Shown one piece after another: positions 8,640-16,448 of a stretch of 64,000 bases of DNA (the stretch's first letter is position 1; each line of letters begins with the position of its first letter). The translations under genes were made by a program, and so were the position numbers. The notes below the pieces were generated by a model. That model had not been told where the DNA came from and made no database searches. It was given only the letters and a program-made list of their open reading frames with translations. The DNA is from Halosegnis rubeus (GTDB taxonomy: Archaea > Halobacteriota > Halobacteria > Halobacteriales > Haloarculaceae). The stretch spans positions 62,001-126,000 of the forward strand of contig NZ_QJOW01000004.1 of assembly GCF_009184545.1 (NCBI RefSeq). Reading direction: 5' to 3'.

Positions 8640-8839
8640 TTGCAATCGAACTGCAATCAGGTACGGTGCGACAAGAGCCTTTCGTCCACCGTGCAATCTA
8701 CCTTGCTCGTGAGAGTATTGGTGACTCGATTTGTATCCAGTGTGTGACGGCATTTGCGCCGAAATGTCTTTTTGGCTCCTATATCAGGTACGCGGTGGCC
8801 AACGTTCAGTTGCAAGACGAGTGCAATACTAACGCAATC
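8640..8839. promoter_or_regulatory. Divergent control region with phased GCAAT repeats
   Basis: GCAAT occurs at 8642, 8653, 8693, 8823 and 8834, and GCAAG at 8812. The pairs 8642/8653 and the triplet 8812/8823/8834 are spaced exactly 11 bases, one helical turn. The octamer CAATACTA (8824-8831) also occurs in module B promoters. The 8642/8653 pair lies right against the tusA start and the triplet 30-57 bases before the rhodanese-MBL ATG, so binding would block both promoters. The binding protein is unknown; the linked winged-helix regulator is the natural candidate. Confidence 0.55.
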
Positions 8840-8868
8840 CTTTTGACGGCGAATCCACGAATGGGAGT

Positions 8869-10041
8869 ATGAGCAAACCGATGTTTCCGGAGACGGACGC
8901 GGAAATCGACCCGACGACGCCGGCCGAGTTGAAGACTCGTCTCGACGCCGGTGAGTCCGTGACTCTCCTCGATACGCGGGCGGAATCAGAGTATGAAACG
9001 TGGCACATCGACGGGCCGACCGTGCGGACGGTGAACGTCCCGTACTTCGAGTTCCTCGACGGCTTCGAGGCCGACCTCGTGGCTGACGTGTCGACCGACG
9101 AGCCGGTGGTCGTCGTCTGTGCGAAGGGGAAATCCAGCGAGTTCGTCGCGGAGCTACTCGCCGACGCGGGGTATGACACCTCGCACCTCGAAGACGGGAT
9201 GCGCGGCTGGGCGCGGCTCTACGAGCACACCGACCTCGAACTGCCGTCGGGGTCGCTCGTGCGCCAGTACCGCCGGCCCTCTTCGGGCTGTCTCGCGTAC
9301 ATGGTCGTGAGCGACGGCGAGGCCGCCGTCGTCGACCCGCTGCGCGCGTTCACCGACCGCTACGTCGCGGACGCACGCGACCTCGGCGTGAACATCGAGT
9401 ACGTGCTCGACACGCACATCCACGCCGACCACGTGAGCGGGCTGCGTGACCTCGCCGACGCGACCGGAGCCGAGATGATTCTCCCCGCTGCTGCTGTGGC
9501 CCGTGGCGTCGTTGATGGCGATGAGATGCGTCCAGTCGAGGGTGGCGACTCACTCGCGGTGGGGACGGCGACCATCGCCGTGCGTCCGACGCCGGGCCAC
9601 ACCTCCGGGATGACGACCTACCGCGTCGACGACCACCTCGCGCTCACCGGCGACACCCTGTTTCTCGACAGCGTCGCCCGTCCCGACCTCGAAGACGGCG
9701 ACGACGGTGCCCGAGCCGCGGCCGAGCAGCTGTACGACACCCTCCACGACCGCCTGCTCACGCTTCCCAACGACACGCTGATCGGCCCGGCCCACTTCGG
9801 CGATGCCGAGACCGCCCGCGATGACGGTGCTCACCTCGCCACGCTCGGCAGTGTGGTCGACCGGCTTCCGCTGCTCAGCGTGGATAAAGAGGTCTTCGTC
9901 GACCGCGTGCTCGCGAACATGCCGCCACGCCCCGCGAACTACGAGGAGATCATCGCGGCCAACCTCGGACAGACGACCCCAAGCGCCGCAGACGCGTTCA
10001 CGATGGAACTCGGCCCGAACAACTGCGCGGCGGGTGAGTGA
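8869..10041 (+). CDS. Rhodanese-metallo-beta-lactamase fusion (persulfide dioxygenase-like), module A
   Basis: This 390-aa protein has an N-terminal rhodanese domain (about residues 15-115) with catalytic Cys84 in VVVCAKGKSSE. A metallo-beta-lactamase domain follows, with the H-x-H-x-D-H metal site at residues 183-188 (THIHADHVSG) and later His/Asp ligands in TPGHTSGM and TGDTLF. The tail MPPRPANYEEII is shared with its module B paralogue. ETHE1-type MBL enzymes oxidise glutathione persulfide; haloarchaea use other thiols, so the substrate is uncertain. The domain order is the reverse of the common bacterial PDO-rhodanese fusions. Confidence 0.88.
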   Translation: MSKPMFPETDAEIDPTTPAELKTRLDAGESVTLLDTRAESEYETWHIDGPTVRTVNVPYFEFLDGFEADLVADVSTDEPVVVVCAKGKSSEFVAELLADAGYDTSHLEDGMRGWARLYEHTDLELPSGSLVRQYRRPSSGCLAYMVVSDGEAAVVDPLRAFTDRYVADARDLGVNIEYVLDTHIHADHVSGLRDLADATGAEMILPAAAVARGVVDGDEMRPVEGGDSLAVGTATIAVRPTPGHTSGMTTYRVDDHLALTGDTLFLDSVARPDLEDGDDGARAAAEQLYDTLHDRLLTLPNDTLIGPAHFGDAETARDDGAHLATLGSVVDRLPLLSVDKEVFVDRVLANMPPRPANYEEIIAANLGQTTPSAADAFTMELGPNNCAAGE

Positions 10042-10042
10042 G

Positions 10043-10498
10043 ATGCTGTTTCCGAACGGCTGGCTCCCGTATCTGGTCGGCGGCGTCCTCATCGGTCTCG
10101 GGACGGCGATTATCTACCTGACGACGGCCATCCCAGCCGGCGCGAGCACGTTCCTCGAATCCACGCTCTCGTACGCCTCCGACCGACCGCGATTTCAAAA
10201 GTATCGCGGCTCCCGGGACTGGCGTGTCGTCTTCTCCGTCGCCATCGTGCTCGGCGCGGCCGCCTACGCCTTCACCTTCGGTGACGGGCCGTGGACGACG
10301 GACGTGCAGCCGTGGCGACTCGCCGCTGGTGGGCTTCTCGTCGGCGTCGGCACCCGGCTCGGGAAGGGGTGTACCTCGGGACACGGGGTCTGCGGTATCG
10401 GTTCCGGGTCGCGCACCTCGCTCGTCGGCGTCGCCACGTTCGTCGCCGTCGCAATCGGGACCGCACAACTGGTAGCAGCACTGGGGGTGTCGCCGTGA
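10043..10498 (+). CDS. YeeE/YedE half-transporter A, module A
   Basis: The 151-aa membrane protein has hydrophobic segments at residues 8-28, 60-75, 90-103 and 125-148. It carries the cysteine motif GKGCTSGHGVCG typical of one half of YeeE/YedE (TsuA-like thiosulfate permeases). The ATG is 1 base after the rhodanese-MBL stop, and it overlaps half B by 4 bases. Together the two halves make about 300 aa, close to a single full-length TsuA. Confidence 0.87.
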   Translation: MLFPNGWLPYLVGGVLIGLGTAIIYLTTAIPAGASTFLESTLSYASDRPRFQKYRGSRDWRVVFSVAIVLGAAAYAFTFGDGPWTTDVQPWRLAAGGLLVGVGTRLGKGCTSGHGVCGIGSGSRTSLVGVATFVAVAIGTAQLVAALGVSP

Positions 10499-10956
10499 GC
10501 GACCACGACCAGCACCCGCTGTTTCTGCCGGCGGTGTTCGTCGGCGGGCTCGTTTTCGGTGTCGGGCTTGCCGTCAGCAGGATGGCCCGCCCGGAGGTCG
10601 TGCTCGATTTCCTCCAGTTCGAGGACTTCGGGCTCCTGCTCGTTATGGGCGGTGCGGCGACCGTGACGGCCGCGACCGTGACACTCGCGGTCAAATCCGG
10701 AGGAACGGCCCCGCTCACCGGTCGTCCTTACGGCCGTCGGCTGAAGGAGTTCGATTCGAACGTCCTGCTCGGCGGCGGTGTCTTCGGGATCGGCTGGGGA
10801 CTGTCGGGTATCTGTCCTGGCGCGGCCTACGCGAGCCTCGGCGTCGGCAATCTCCCGATTCTGTGGGCCATCGCCGGGATGTTCGCCGGCGCGTACCTGC
10901 AGGGGTGGCTCCGCGACGCCGTGCGGGCAGCGGACGCGACGGAGGTGGGTGCATGA
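10495..10956 (+). CDS. YeeE/YedE half-transporter B, module A
   Basis: This 153-aa membrane protein supplies the other signature of the family, GWGLSGICPGAAYASLG, with its conserved cysteine. FVGGLVFGVGLAVSRMARPE is the first membrane segment. The GTG start overlaps half A (GTGA), so equal amounts are likely made. It probably forms a heteromeric channel for thiosulfate or a related sulfur compound. Confidence 0.87.
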   Translation: MSDHDQHPLFLPAVFVGGLVFGVGLAVSRMARPEVVLDFLQFEDFGLLLVMGGAATVTAATVTLAVKSGGTAPLTGRPYGRRLKEFDSNVLLGGGVFGIGWGLSGICPGAAYASLGVGNLPILWAIAGMFAGAYLQGWLRDAVRAADATEVGA

Positions 10957-11002
10957 CGCCGCACACAAGCGTTTTCGCCGTCGCTCTCGGAGGGGTCAGA
11001 TA

Positions 11003-11419
11003 ATGCCGGACTCGATGGCCGCGATGCTGGAACAGGACCTAGAGTGTGAGTCGCTGCTCGACTGCTTCCACGGGCTGAACGACTTGGACCGGCGCGTCTT
11101 CCGGCTGCTCGTCGAGTCCGACGACCCGCTCACGGTCGATGAACTCGCGGAAGAGATCGACCGCGAGCGGACGACCGCCTACCGGTCGCTCCAGCGGCTG
11201 CTCGATGCCGGTATCGTCGAGAAGAACCGAGAGAGCTTCGAGTCGGGCAGCTACTACGACGTGTTCTCGCCCGTCGCTCCGGACGAGATTGCAGACGACA
11301 TGCAGCGGCTGCTCAACGACTGGTACGCTACGGTGGGACAGCTCATCGCCGAGTTCCGCGACAAGTACGAGACGCAGGCGACCGAGCCGACGGAGCCGAC
11401 GCCCCCGGATCCAGAATGA
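11003..11419 (+). CDS. Winged-helix regulator with C-x5-C, module A
   Basis: The 138-aa protein has an N-terminal LECESLLDCFHGLNDLD segment (Cys15 and Cys21). A MarR/TrmB-like winged helix follows (VDELAEEIDRERTTAYRSLQRLLDAGIVEK) and a C-terminal helix DDMQRLLNDWYATVGQLI, probably for dimerisation. Two paralogues lie at 12825 and 21754. The Cys pair next to the helix-turn-helix could sense persulfides; this is inference. The gene follows the transporter pair closely and overlaps DUF2270 by 4 bases. Confidence 0.8.
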   Translation: MPDSMAAMLEQDLECESLLDCFHGLNDLDRRVFRLLVESDDPLTVDELAEEIDRERTTAYRSLQRLLDAGIVEKNRESFESGSYYDVFSPVAPDEIADDMQRLLNDWYATVGQLIAEFRDKYETQATEPTEPTPPDPE

Positions 11420-12108
11420 GCGACCCGACCGACCCAACCGACTCACCCGACCCCGGTGTCGGTCGCGGTCTGCTCGAGGAAGAGATGGGTCCCTCGGGCG
11501 CGATGGCCCACCTCTATCGCGGCGAAGTCCACCGCATGAAGCTGTGGCGTGAACGGCTCGACCGAACGACGAACTGGACCGTTCTGCTGTTGGCCGCGAT
11601 TCTGACGTGGGCGTTCACCAACGAGTCGAACCCGCACTACGTGCTGCTCATCGGAAACCTCGCCGTCGGGCTGTTTCTGGTCATCGAGGCCCGCCGGTAC
11701 CGCGCGTACGACATGTGGCGCTCGCGAGTCCGAACGCTCCAGCGAAACGTCTGGGCGCTCGGCTTGGACCCGATGCGGGAGCCGACCGACGGCTGGCGGG
11801 AGCGACTCGCTGAAGACTACCATCAGCCGACGCTGAAGATATCGGCCGAAGAGGCCATCGCTCACCGTCTCCGTCGGGTTTATCTCCCGCTGTTCGCCAT
11901 CCTCAACGGCGCGTGGGTCGTTCGCGTGACCGCATTCAGCTCACTGCCGTGGCCGGAAAGCGCGGCTATCGGTATGGTGTCTGGTGCCGTCGTCACCGTG
12001 GCTGTCGCCGCTGCGTTCGCCTGTGGACTCGCCGTTGCGCTCCGACCGCGGACATGGCGCGCACGCGACGAGCTCCGGCGAGAGAATCTCCGCAGTCCCC
12101 ACGAGTGA
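11416..12108 (+). CDS. DUF2270 family membrane protein
   Basis: The 230-aa protein has four hydrophobic helices in two pairs (about residues 55-70, 76-90, 157-175 and 180-205), separated by a charged middle. This fits the haloarchaeal DUF2270 family of unknown function. The ATG overlaps the regulator stop, but DUF2270 is also found without sulfur genes, so membership in the module is not certain. It is the last clearly core-type gene before the island. Confidence 0.8.
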   Translation: MSDPTDPTDSPDPGVGRGLLEEEMGPSGAMAHLYRGEVHRMKLWRERLDRTTNWTVLLLAAILTWAFTNESNPHYVLLIGNLAVGLFLVIEARRYRAYDMWRSRVRTLQRNVWALGLDPMREPTDGWRERLAEDYHQPTLKISAEEAIAHRLRRVYLPLFAILNGAWVVRVTAFSSLPWPESAAIGMVSGAVVTVAVAAAFACGLAVALRPRTWRARDELRRENLRSPHE

Positions 12109-12161
12109 GCCGACGCTAGCTGGCGAAAAATCACACATCAAGACAAAAACACGAGCACAAT

Positions 12162-12269
12162 ATGAGTGATGTCGAGAGCTTCATTCGATTCTGTGAGAGC
12201 GAGTTCGGGACGGCGGTCATGGACCGCGAAACTGGCGCATTCGCGCCTCAAGAACAGGTCACGTCGTGA
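12162..12269 (+). pseudogene. Chimeric ORF: methyltransferase N-terminus joined to a TnpB tail
   Basis: The 35-codon frame starts MSDVESFIRFCESEFGTAVM, which resembles the N-terminus of a haloarchaeal class I methyltransferase. It then continues DRETGAFAPQEQVTS and stops. The second part matches TnpB C-termini elsewhere in this window (ESGRFPPREQV, ESGTFTTREQA). A TnpB element has therefore replaced the rest of the methyltransferase. No function is expected. Confidence 0.6.
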
Positions 12270-12322
12270 ACCACAATATCCCAACGTGGGAATCCTCGCC
12301 CTTCAGGACGGGGAGGATGTCA
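12222..12322 (+). mobile_element. Solo IS200/IS605-type right end with TnpB tail
   Basis: The remnant holds the last codons of a TnpB gene, the AATATCCCAACGTGGGAATC stretch, and the terminal hairpin CGCCCTTCAGGACGGGGAGG followed by the end GATGTCA. In TnpB elements this 3' region is transcribed as the guide (omega) RNA. The TCA end forms the stop codon of the opposite-strand thioredoxin gene. No transposase body remains. Confidence 0.65.
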
Positions 12323-12679
12323 ATCGGTGTAGGTTTCGATAAGTGTTCGGAGTTGGTCTTCGCCTTGGAGACCGACAATTTCCTCGACCTGCTCACCGTC
12401 GGCAAACAGGACAAGGGTGGGAACCCCTCGAACGCCGTAAGCAGCAGCGAGCTGCTGGTTTGCATCGACATCAACTTTCGCGACGGTAGCACCCGTGTCG
12501 GCGGCTAACTTCTTGACAATCGGCTCGAGCATCTGACACGGCCCACACCAGTCAGCGTAGAAGTCAGTAAGGACTACTTCATGTTCCGCGATAACCTCGT
12601 CAAGTTCGGACTTGCCACTAATGTGGAGTGGTTCATTCGCGGCCGATGCGCCTGTCTCTGCACTTGTTTCTGTCGCCAT
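12320..12679 (-). CDS. trxA: Thioredoxin, module B
   Basis: This 119-aa thioredoxin has the active site YADWCGPCQM (Cys45, Cys48) and the cis-proline in GVRGVPTLVLF. It reduces protein disulfides and, in this setting, could release sulfide from persulfidated proteins. The start is ATG 12679, with a TTGTGT-N7-ACACAA palindrome 34-52 bases upstream. Its stop codon TGA is formed by the end of the adjoining TnpB remnant, so the native tail may have been trimmed. Confidence 0.92.
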   Translation of the reverse strand: MATETSAETGASAANEPLHISGKSELDEVIAEHEVVLTDFYADWCGPCQMLEPIVKKLAADTGATVAKVDVDANQQLAAAYGVRGVPTLVLFADGEQVEEIVGLQGEDQLRTLIETYTD

Positions 12680-12712
12680 CACTGGTTAGTATGCACTGGT
12701 CTAAATTAAGAC

Positions 12713-12736
12713 TTGTGTGTAGAGTACACAATACTA
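12713..12736. promoter_or_regulatory. Palindromic operator upstream of thioredoxin
   Basis: TTGTGT (12713-12718), a 7-base spacer and ACACAA (12726-12731) form a perfect inverted repeat that overlaps the octamer CAATACTA (12729-12736). It lies 34-52 bases upstream of the thioredoxin start, over the expected promoter. Similar sites precede the regulator at 12825 and the second thioredoxin. Confidence 0.55.
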
Positions 12737-12824
12737 CCCACATTCAACCGAGTCAGTCAGATTCCTCGGGTATCTCTGAATCGAGAGTGAGATGCAAGAG
12801 CCCGCGCGCCTTGAAAGACAGCGA

Positions 12825-13229
12825 TTAGCTCTCGGCGGCAGGGACTGCCGTTTCAGACTGCTCATACTTCGTTTCAAACTCCTGGATAAGCTGTCCCATC
12901 TTCGCGTACCAGTCGTTGAGCAGTCGTTGCATGTCGTCTGCGATCTCTGACGGGTCCGTCGGCGAGTAGACGTGATAGTATCCGCCTTGGTCGTAGTTGA
13001 TCTGGTCCTTCTGAATGAAGCCCGTTTGCAACAGCCGCTGAACTGCGCGATAGGCGGTCGAACGCTCCCGTTCGACAGCGTCTGCGATTTCATCAACGGT
13101 TAGTGCTTCGCCGGATCCGACGAGTGCCCGGAAGCAGTCTTTATCAAGCTCTTTCAGTCCGTGGAAACACTCGAGGAGTCCTTCACACTCCATGTCTCGA
13201 CGGAGTTGTTCAGACATTGAATCTGGCAT
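12825..13229 (-). CDS. Winged-helix regulator with C-x5-C, module B
   Basis: The 134-aa paralogue of the 11003 regulator shares MPDSM, the MECEGLLECFHGL segment with Cys15 and Cys21, and the winged helix VDEIADAVERERSTAYRAVQRLLQTGFI. It also shares the terminal DDMQRLLNDWYAKMGQLI helix. ATG 13229 is chosen because it aligns with the paralogue; the longer frame upstream crosses the operator. An imperfect palindrome 40 bases upstream suggests autoregulation. Confidence 0.82.
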   Translation of the reverse strand: MPDSMSEQLRRDMECEGLLECFHGLKELDKDCFRALVGSGEALTVDEIADAVERERSTAYRAVQRLLQTGFIQKDQINYDQGGYYHVYSPTDPSEIADDMQRLLNDWYAKMGQLIQEFETKYEQSETAVPAAES

Positions 13230-13268
13230 TGGTATCACCGCACAGTACGTCTTACACGAATAAAAGAC

Positions 13269-13287
13269 TTGTGCGCAGACTGCACAC
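13269..13287. promoter_or_regulatory. Palindromic operator upstream of the module B regulator
   Basis: TTGTGC, a 7-base spacer and GCACAC repeat the architecture of the thioredoxin operator. The site ends 40 bases before the regulator ATG, consistent with autoregulation. Confidence 0.45.
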
Positions 13288-13335
13288 ATTCGCGCACAAA
13301 GCCTCAGTGAAAAATAGCTGCCGCGAGGTTTATCA

Positions 13336-14367
13336 TTAGTCTGCCGCGGTAGGCGTCGGGGCTTCTTCTGAACGAAGCGCCTGAATCGAACTGACAACGA
13401 CGGCTCCGGCGACTAGTGTGGCAGCACCAAGGATCATAACCAGCGAGACGGTCTGCAGGACTGGTATATCCATGACGTTCCCAATCTTTCGGACGGCAAC
13501 GGCGAGTGCTCCCAAGAGCAACATCACTCCAAAGTAAACCTTGATCTCGTCTTCGTTGACAAGGCTCGTTGCTCCTGCACCAAGCCGCGCACCTAGCGCA
13601 CTCCCTGCGAGTAGCGGCACAACAATCGAGAGATTAACTGCTCCGTCCATTGCATAGAGGAAGCTCCCGATACCGCCTGAGAAAACAATCTCGAACAGGT
13701 CTGTACCGACTGCAATTGGGACGGGAACCCCGATGAGGTAAAAGAGGGCTGGCATCCGGATGAAGCCACCTCCGACACCGAGGAATCCGGAAAGGAGTCC
13801 GGTTACGAATGCAACACCGAGAATCATCCATAAAGAAACGGTAATGTCGCCCCGAAGATTCATCATCGGGGGGACTCGATAGGACTGAATTTTCTTTGCG
13901 ATATCTGGAATATCCTCTGCGTCGGCTTCAGCGTCGGCATCGTGACTGATGCCACCACTACCATCCCCCTTGGTCGCCTGATAGGTGATGAAGGCACCAA
14001 TCCCGCCCAATAACCCGACGTAGATGATGCTCACAACAGTATCAGCGAGGCCCATCCCTTGGAGGAAATGGAGACCGATTTTGCCTACTTCAATACCGGC
14101 AGTGGTTCCAGCAATCATGAGCACGCCGAGCTTGTAGTCCACCTGCCCGAGATCTCGGTGTTTGAGTGTTGCAATGACAGACGTTGCAAACACGAATGCA
14201 AGTCCGGATGCAACGGCGACATCGGTCTTATACCCCATCACCATCAGCGCAGGAGTCACTAAGAATGAGCCGCCCATGCCGAAGAAGCCGAATAACAGCC
14301 CAATGAGGACGCCAAAGCCTACAAACAGGCCAAGCAGCCATGCCGGGCTTCCGAGTAATTCAATCAT
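13336..14367 (-). CDS. TauE/SafE-family sulfite/anion exporter
   Basis: The 343-aa membrane protein has about nine hydrophobic segments and two TauE/SafE repeats. The first contains LIGLLFGFFGMGGSFLVTPAL and the second GLLSGFLGVGGGFIRMPALF, each with the Gly-rich signature. A cytoplasmic loop rich in Asp (residues 140-165) separates them. The family exports sulfite, sulfoacetate or similar anions, so here it would remove the sulfite formed by the rhodanese-MBL enzyme. It overlaps the 50-aa DUF7512 gene by 4 bases. Confidence 0.9.
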   Translation of the reverse strand: MIELLGSPAWLLGLFVGFGVLIGLLFGFFGMGGSFLVTPALMVMGYKTDVAVASGLAFVFATSVIATLKHRDLGQVDYKLGVLMIAGTTAGIEVGKIGLHFLQGMGLADTVVSIIYVGLLGGIGAFITYQATKGDGSGGISHDADAEADAEDIPDIAKKIQSYRVPPMMNLRGDITVSLWMILGVAFVTGLLSGFLGVGGGFIRMPALFYLIGVPVPIAVGTDLFEIVFSGGIGSFLYAMDGAVNLSIVVPLLAGSALGARLGAGATSLVNEDEIKVYFGVMLLLGALAVAVRKIGNVMDIPVLQTVSLVMILGAATLVAGAVVVSSIQALRSEEAPTPTAAD

Positions 14368-14516
14368 TCTTGACGACTCACGGCATTGATGATAGCCTTG
14401 CCAAAGACGCGCTCGAGTAGGCCATAGCCCAGATACAGGACGATTGCCTCTATCAATACAGCTCCGACGACGAGCATAGCGCCGTCAATGCCACTGGCAT
14501 TTTCAAGTCCGAACAT
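14364..14516 (-). CDS. Small single-helix membrane protein (DUF7512-like), TauE partner
   Basis: This 50-aa protein (MFGLENASGIDG...) has one hydrophobic helix AMLVVGAVLIEAIVLYLGYG followed by a basic tail. Small proteins of this type commonly precede TauE/SafE genes in haloarchaea. The stop overlaps the exporter start (ATGA), so it is probably a subunit or assembly factor. The family name is from recall; the function is unknown. Confidence 0.7.
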   Translation of the reverse strand: MFGLENASGIDGAMLVVGAVLIEAIVLYLGYGLLERVFGKAIINAVSRQE

Positions 14517-14888
14517 TCGCCACCACCGTTCGTAGTATTGTGTAGTTCATGGTTTGCTACTCATCTCTGCCTAACCGATTGCATGATATAACAGTTTTGG
14601 AAGATATACACAATACTATCGGGTGTGGGAAGCAGTAAGTTATATCAAACTCACAGTCACTCTCTTAGGCAAAGTATCCCCCAAGGGTTCTGATACTGCC
14701 TCTGTGGAATCACTGGTAAAATCCAGAGGATGGTAACGGTGAATATCTAATTAACTGAGGATAATGAATTGTCCTATCAATGATATATTGCTGGATTATC
14801 GAAGTCAAAGCCTGCGTACATCATTCGTTGTGTGTCCCGTCTCGATGGGAGAGATACATTTTCCATACGCAATTCCGTGCGTTTGGTT
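14517..14888. promoter_or_regulatory. Gene-free control region with inverted CAATACTA sites
   Basis: TAGTATTGTGTA (14533-14544) and its reverse complement TACACAATACTA (14607-14618) face each other, separated by 62 bases, upstream of the DUF7512-TauE operon. The rest, to 14888, is AT-rich, with short unsupported frames and no gene I can recognise. Confidence 0.5.
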
Positions 14889-15212
14889 ATGGCAGTTCAT
14901 AACAATCAACAAGCCAGCATCGATGGCGTGGAACTTCCTGATGTGGTGCCTCTTGAGCTGTCGAATCTAACACGGCAGAGTTGGGAGCTAGGGAAGCGTA
15001 CCGTCGAAGCTGAGACGACAACGACCCTCAGTAAATGGGAGTCTCAGCATGGTCAGTGGCAACTGTCAATCTCCGAGGTTACAACGGAAACTGCGATTCT
15101 GTCTCTCCGGACTCCTGCGGGTCGAGAGCGATTTTATGCAGCAATTCAATCAGAGGTCCAGTCTGCTCTCGACACTCTCAACACAAGTCCTTCTTGGAGC
15201 AAAATTAGATGA
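14889..15212 (+). CDS. Hypothetical protein
   Basis: This frame would encode 107 aa beginning MAVHNNQQASIDGVELPD. The composition is soluble, with a regular beta-alpha pattern (WQLSISEVTTETAILSLRTPAGRERFYAAIQ) that looks like real coding sequence. I do not recognise a family. It is the only plus-strand gene in this part of module B, convergent with the PiT permease. A GTG at 14832 would add 19 residues. Confidence 0.45.
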   Translation: MAVHNNQQASIDGVELPDVVPLELSNLTRQSWELGKRTVEAETTTTLSKWESQHGQWQLSISEVTTETAILSLRTPAGRERFYAAIQSEVQSALDTLNTSPSWSKIR

Positions 15213-15261
15213 ATTGATTCGGGTCGTGAAACACAGGGTTGCGTTTGAGCACGCGATGAGT

Positions 15262-16437
15262 TCACAGCAGGACCATTCCAGCGAGATATGCGAGGGTGAA
15301 TGACAGAGCGAACGACCCTGCCCACGCACCTACTGTCATGAGGATTTTTCGTGCATCTATAGCTGCTCGACCCCCAACCGCTGCGCCACTGCCGATAATG
15401 GCACTGACGACGATCTCGTTGAACGATACCGGGACACCCAACAAGACTGCAAGTTGGGCGATGAGGAACGACGGCACCAGTGCAGATATCGACCGACGGG
15501 GCCCAAGCGACGAGTAATCTTGTGCAAGCGATTTAATCATCCGAGGTGCCCCCGTCCATGAGCCGATAAGCATCCCGAGCCCCCCGCCGACAAGGACGAC
15601 AGACGTCGACACCATTCCAATCTCATCAAGCAACGGTAACAGCGGCCCAACAGCAAGCCCGACCTGACTGCCACCGGCAGAGAATGCGACGAGGGCTCCA
15701 AGACTCAGTAAGACATGTCGCAGGCCACTGGATTTGTCGTGACGGATATCTAACCAGGTAAGACTCGCAATCACGAGTGAGACAATCGCTGTGATTCCAG
15801 CGACTGACCCAAGCCCCTCCATCGCTAATCTCCGCTGTATAACCCCGCTAATCGTCCCCGGTGTAGCTCCGACACCAAGGAAGCTGAACTGAATATTCAC
15901 GAGCACAGCTCCAACGAGAGCGACGAGGATCGGGATGCTATAGCGTTCTGGAACCGTTTCGCGGGGAAGTAAACTTGCAATAACGAATGCGACTCCTCCG
16001 CCGACAAGTGGTGTAAGAGCCCAGACGGCAGCAATTTGTTGATACTTTACCCACACGGGGGTACCCCCAAGGGCTAGTCCGACACCAATCACTGCGCCCG
16101 TCACAGTGAATGCTGTCGCAATCGGGTATCCAGTCAGGATTCCGATAGCCATCAGTCCAGCTCCCAACACCAGTACAAGAATCACACCAGCTATGGGGAG
16201 ACTGACTCCACCGATGAGACCACTGCCAACTGCCTCTGAGATACTCCCCCCTTGAATAACGGCTCCGGCAAAGCCGAAGATTCCAACAAGAAACGCCGCC
16301 CGCATCGTTGAGATTGCATTCGCGCCAACGGCAGGTGCAAACGGGGTTGCACCGCTTGATCCAGCACCGATGACCCAAGCCATGAACAGGCTAGCGAGTG
16401 CTGCAGCAACGAAGAGGGAAATAAGAGCGAAATCCAT
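15262..16437 (-). CDS. PiT-family anion permease, module B
   Basis: The 391-aa membrane protein has about ten hydrophobic helices and PiT-family features: MAWVIGAGSSGATPFAPAVGANAIS near the start (read in parts) and the second repeat VSFNEIVVSAIIGSGAAVGG. PiT members carry phosphate, but the CysP branch carries sulfate or thiosulfate. The setting, 11 bases from a YeeE/YedE gene, makes a sulfur anion the more likely substrate; this is inference. A different PiT gene is at 39017. Confidence 0.8.
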   Translation of the reverse strand: MDFALISLFVAAALASLFMAWVIGAGSSGATPFAPAVGANAISTMRAAFLVGIFGFAGAVIQGGSISEAVGSGLIGGVSLPIAGVILVLVLGAGLMAIGILTGYPIATAFTVTGAVIGVGLALGGTPVWVKYQQIAAVWALTPLVGGGVAFVIASLLPRETVPERYSIPILVALVGAVLVNIQFSFLGVGATPGTISGVIQRRLAMEGLGSVAGITAIVSLVIASLTWLDIRHDKSSGLRHVLLSLGALVAFSAGGSQVGLAVGPLLPLLDEIGMVSTSVVLVGGGLGMLIGSWTGAPRMIKSLAQDYSSLGPRRSISALVPSFLIAQLAVLLGVPVSFNEIVVSAIIGSGAAVGGRAAIDARKILMTVGAWAGSFALSFTLAYLAGMVLL

Positions 16438-16448
16438 TAGATCGGGAA

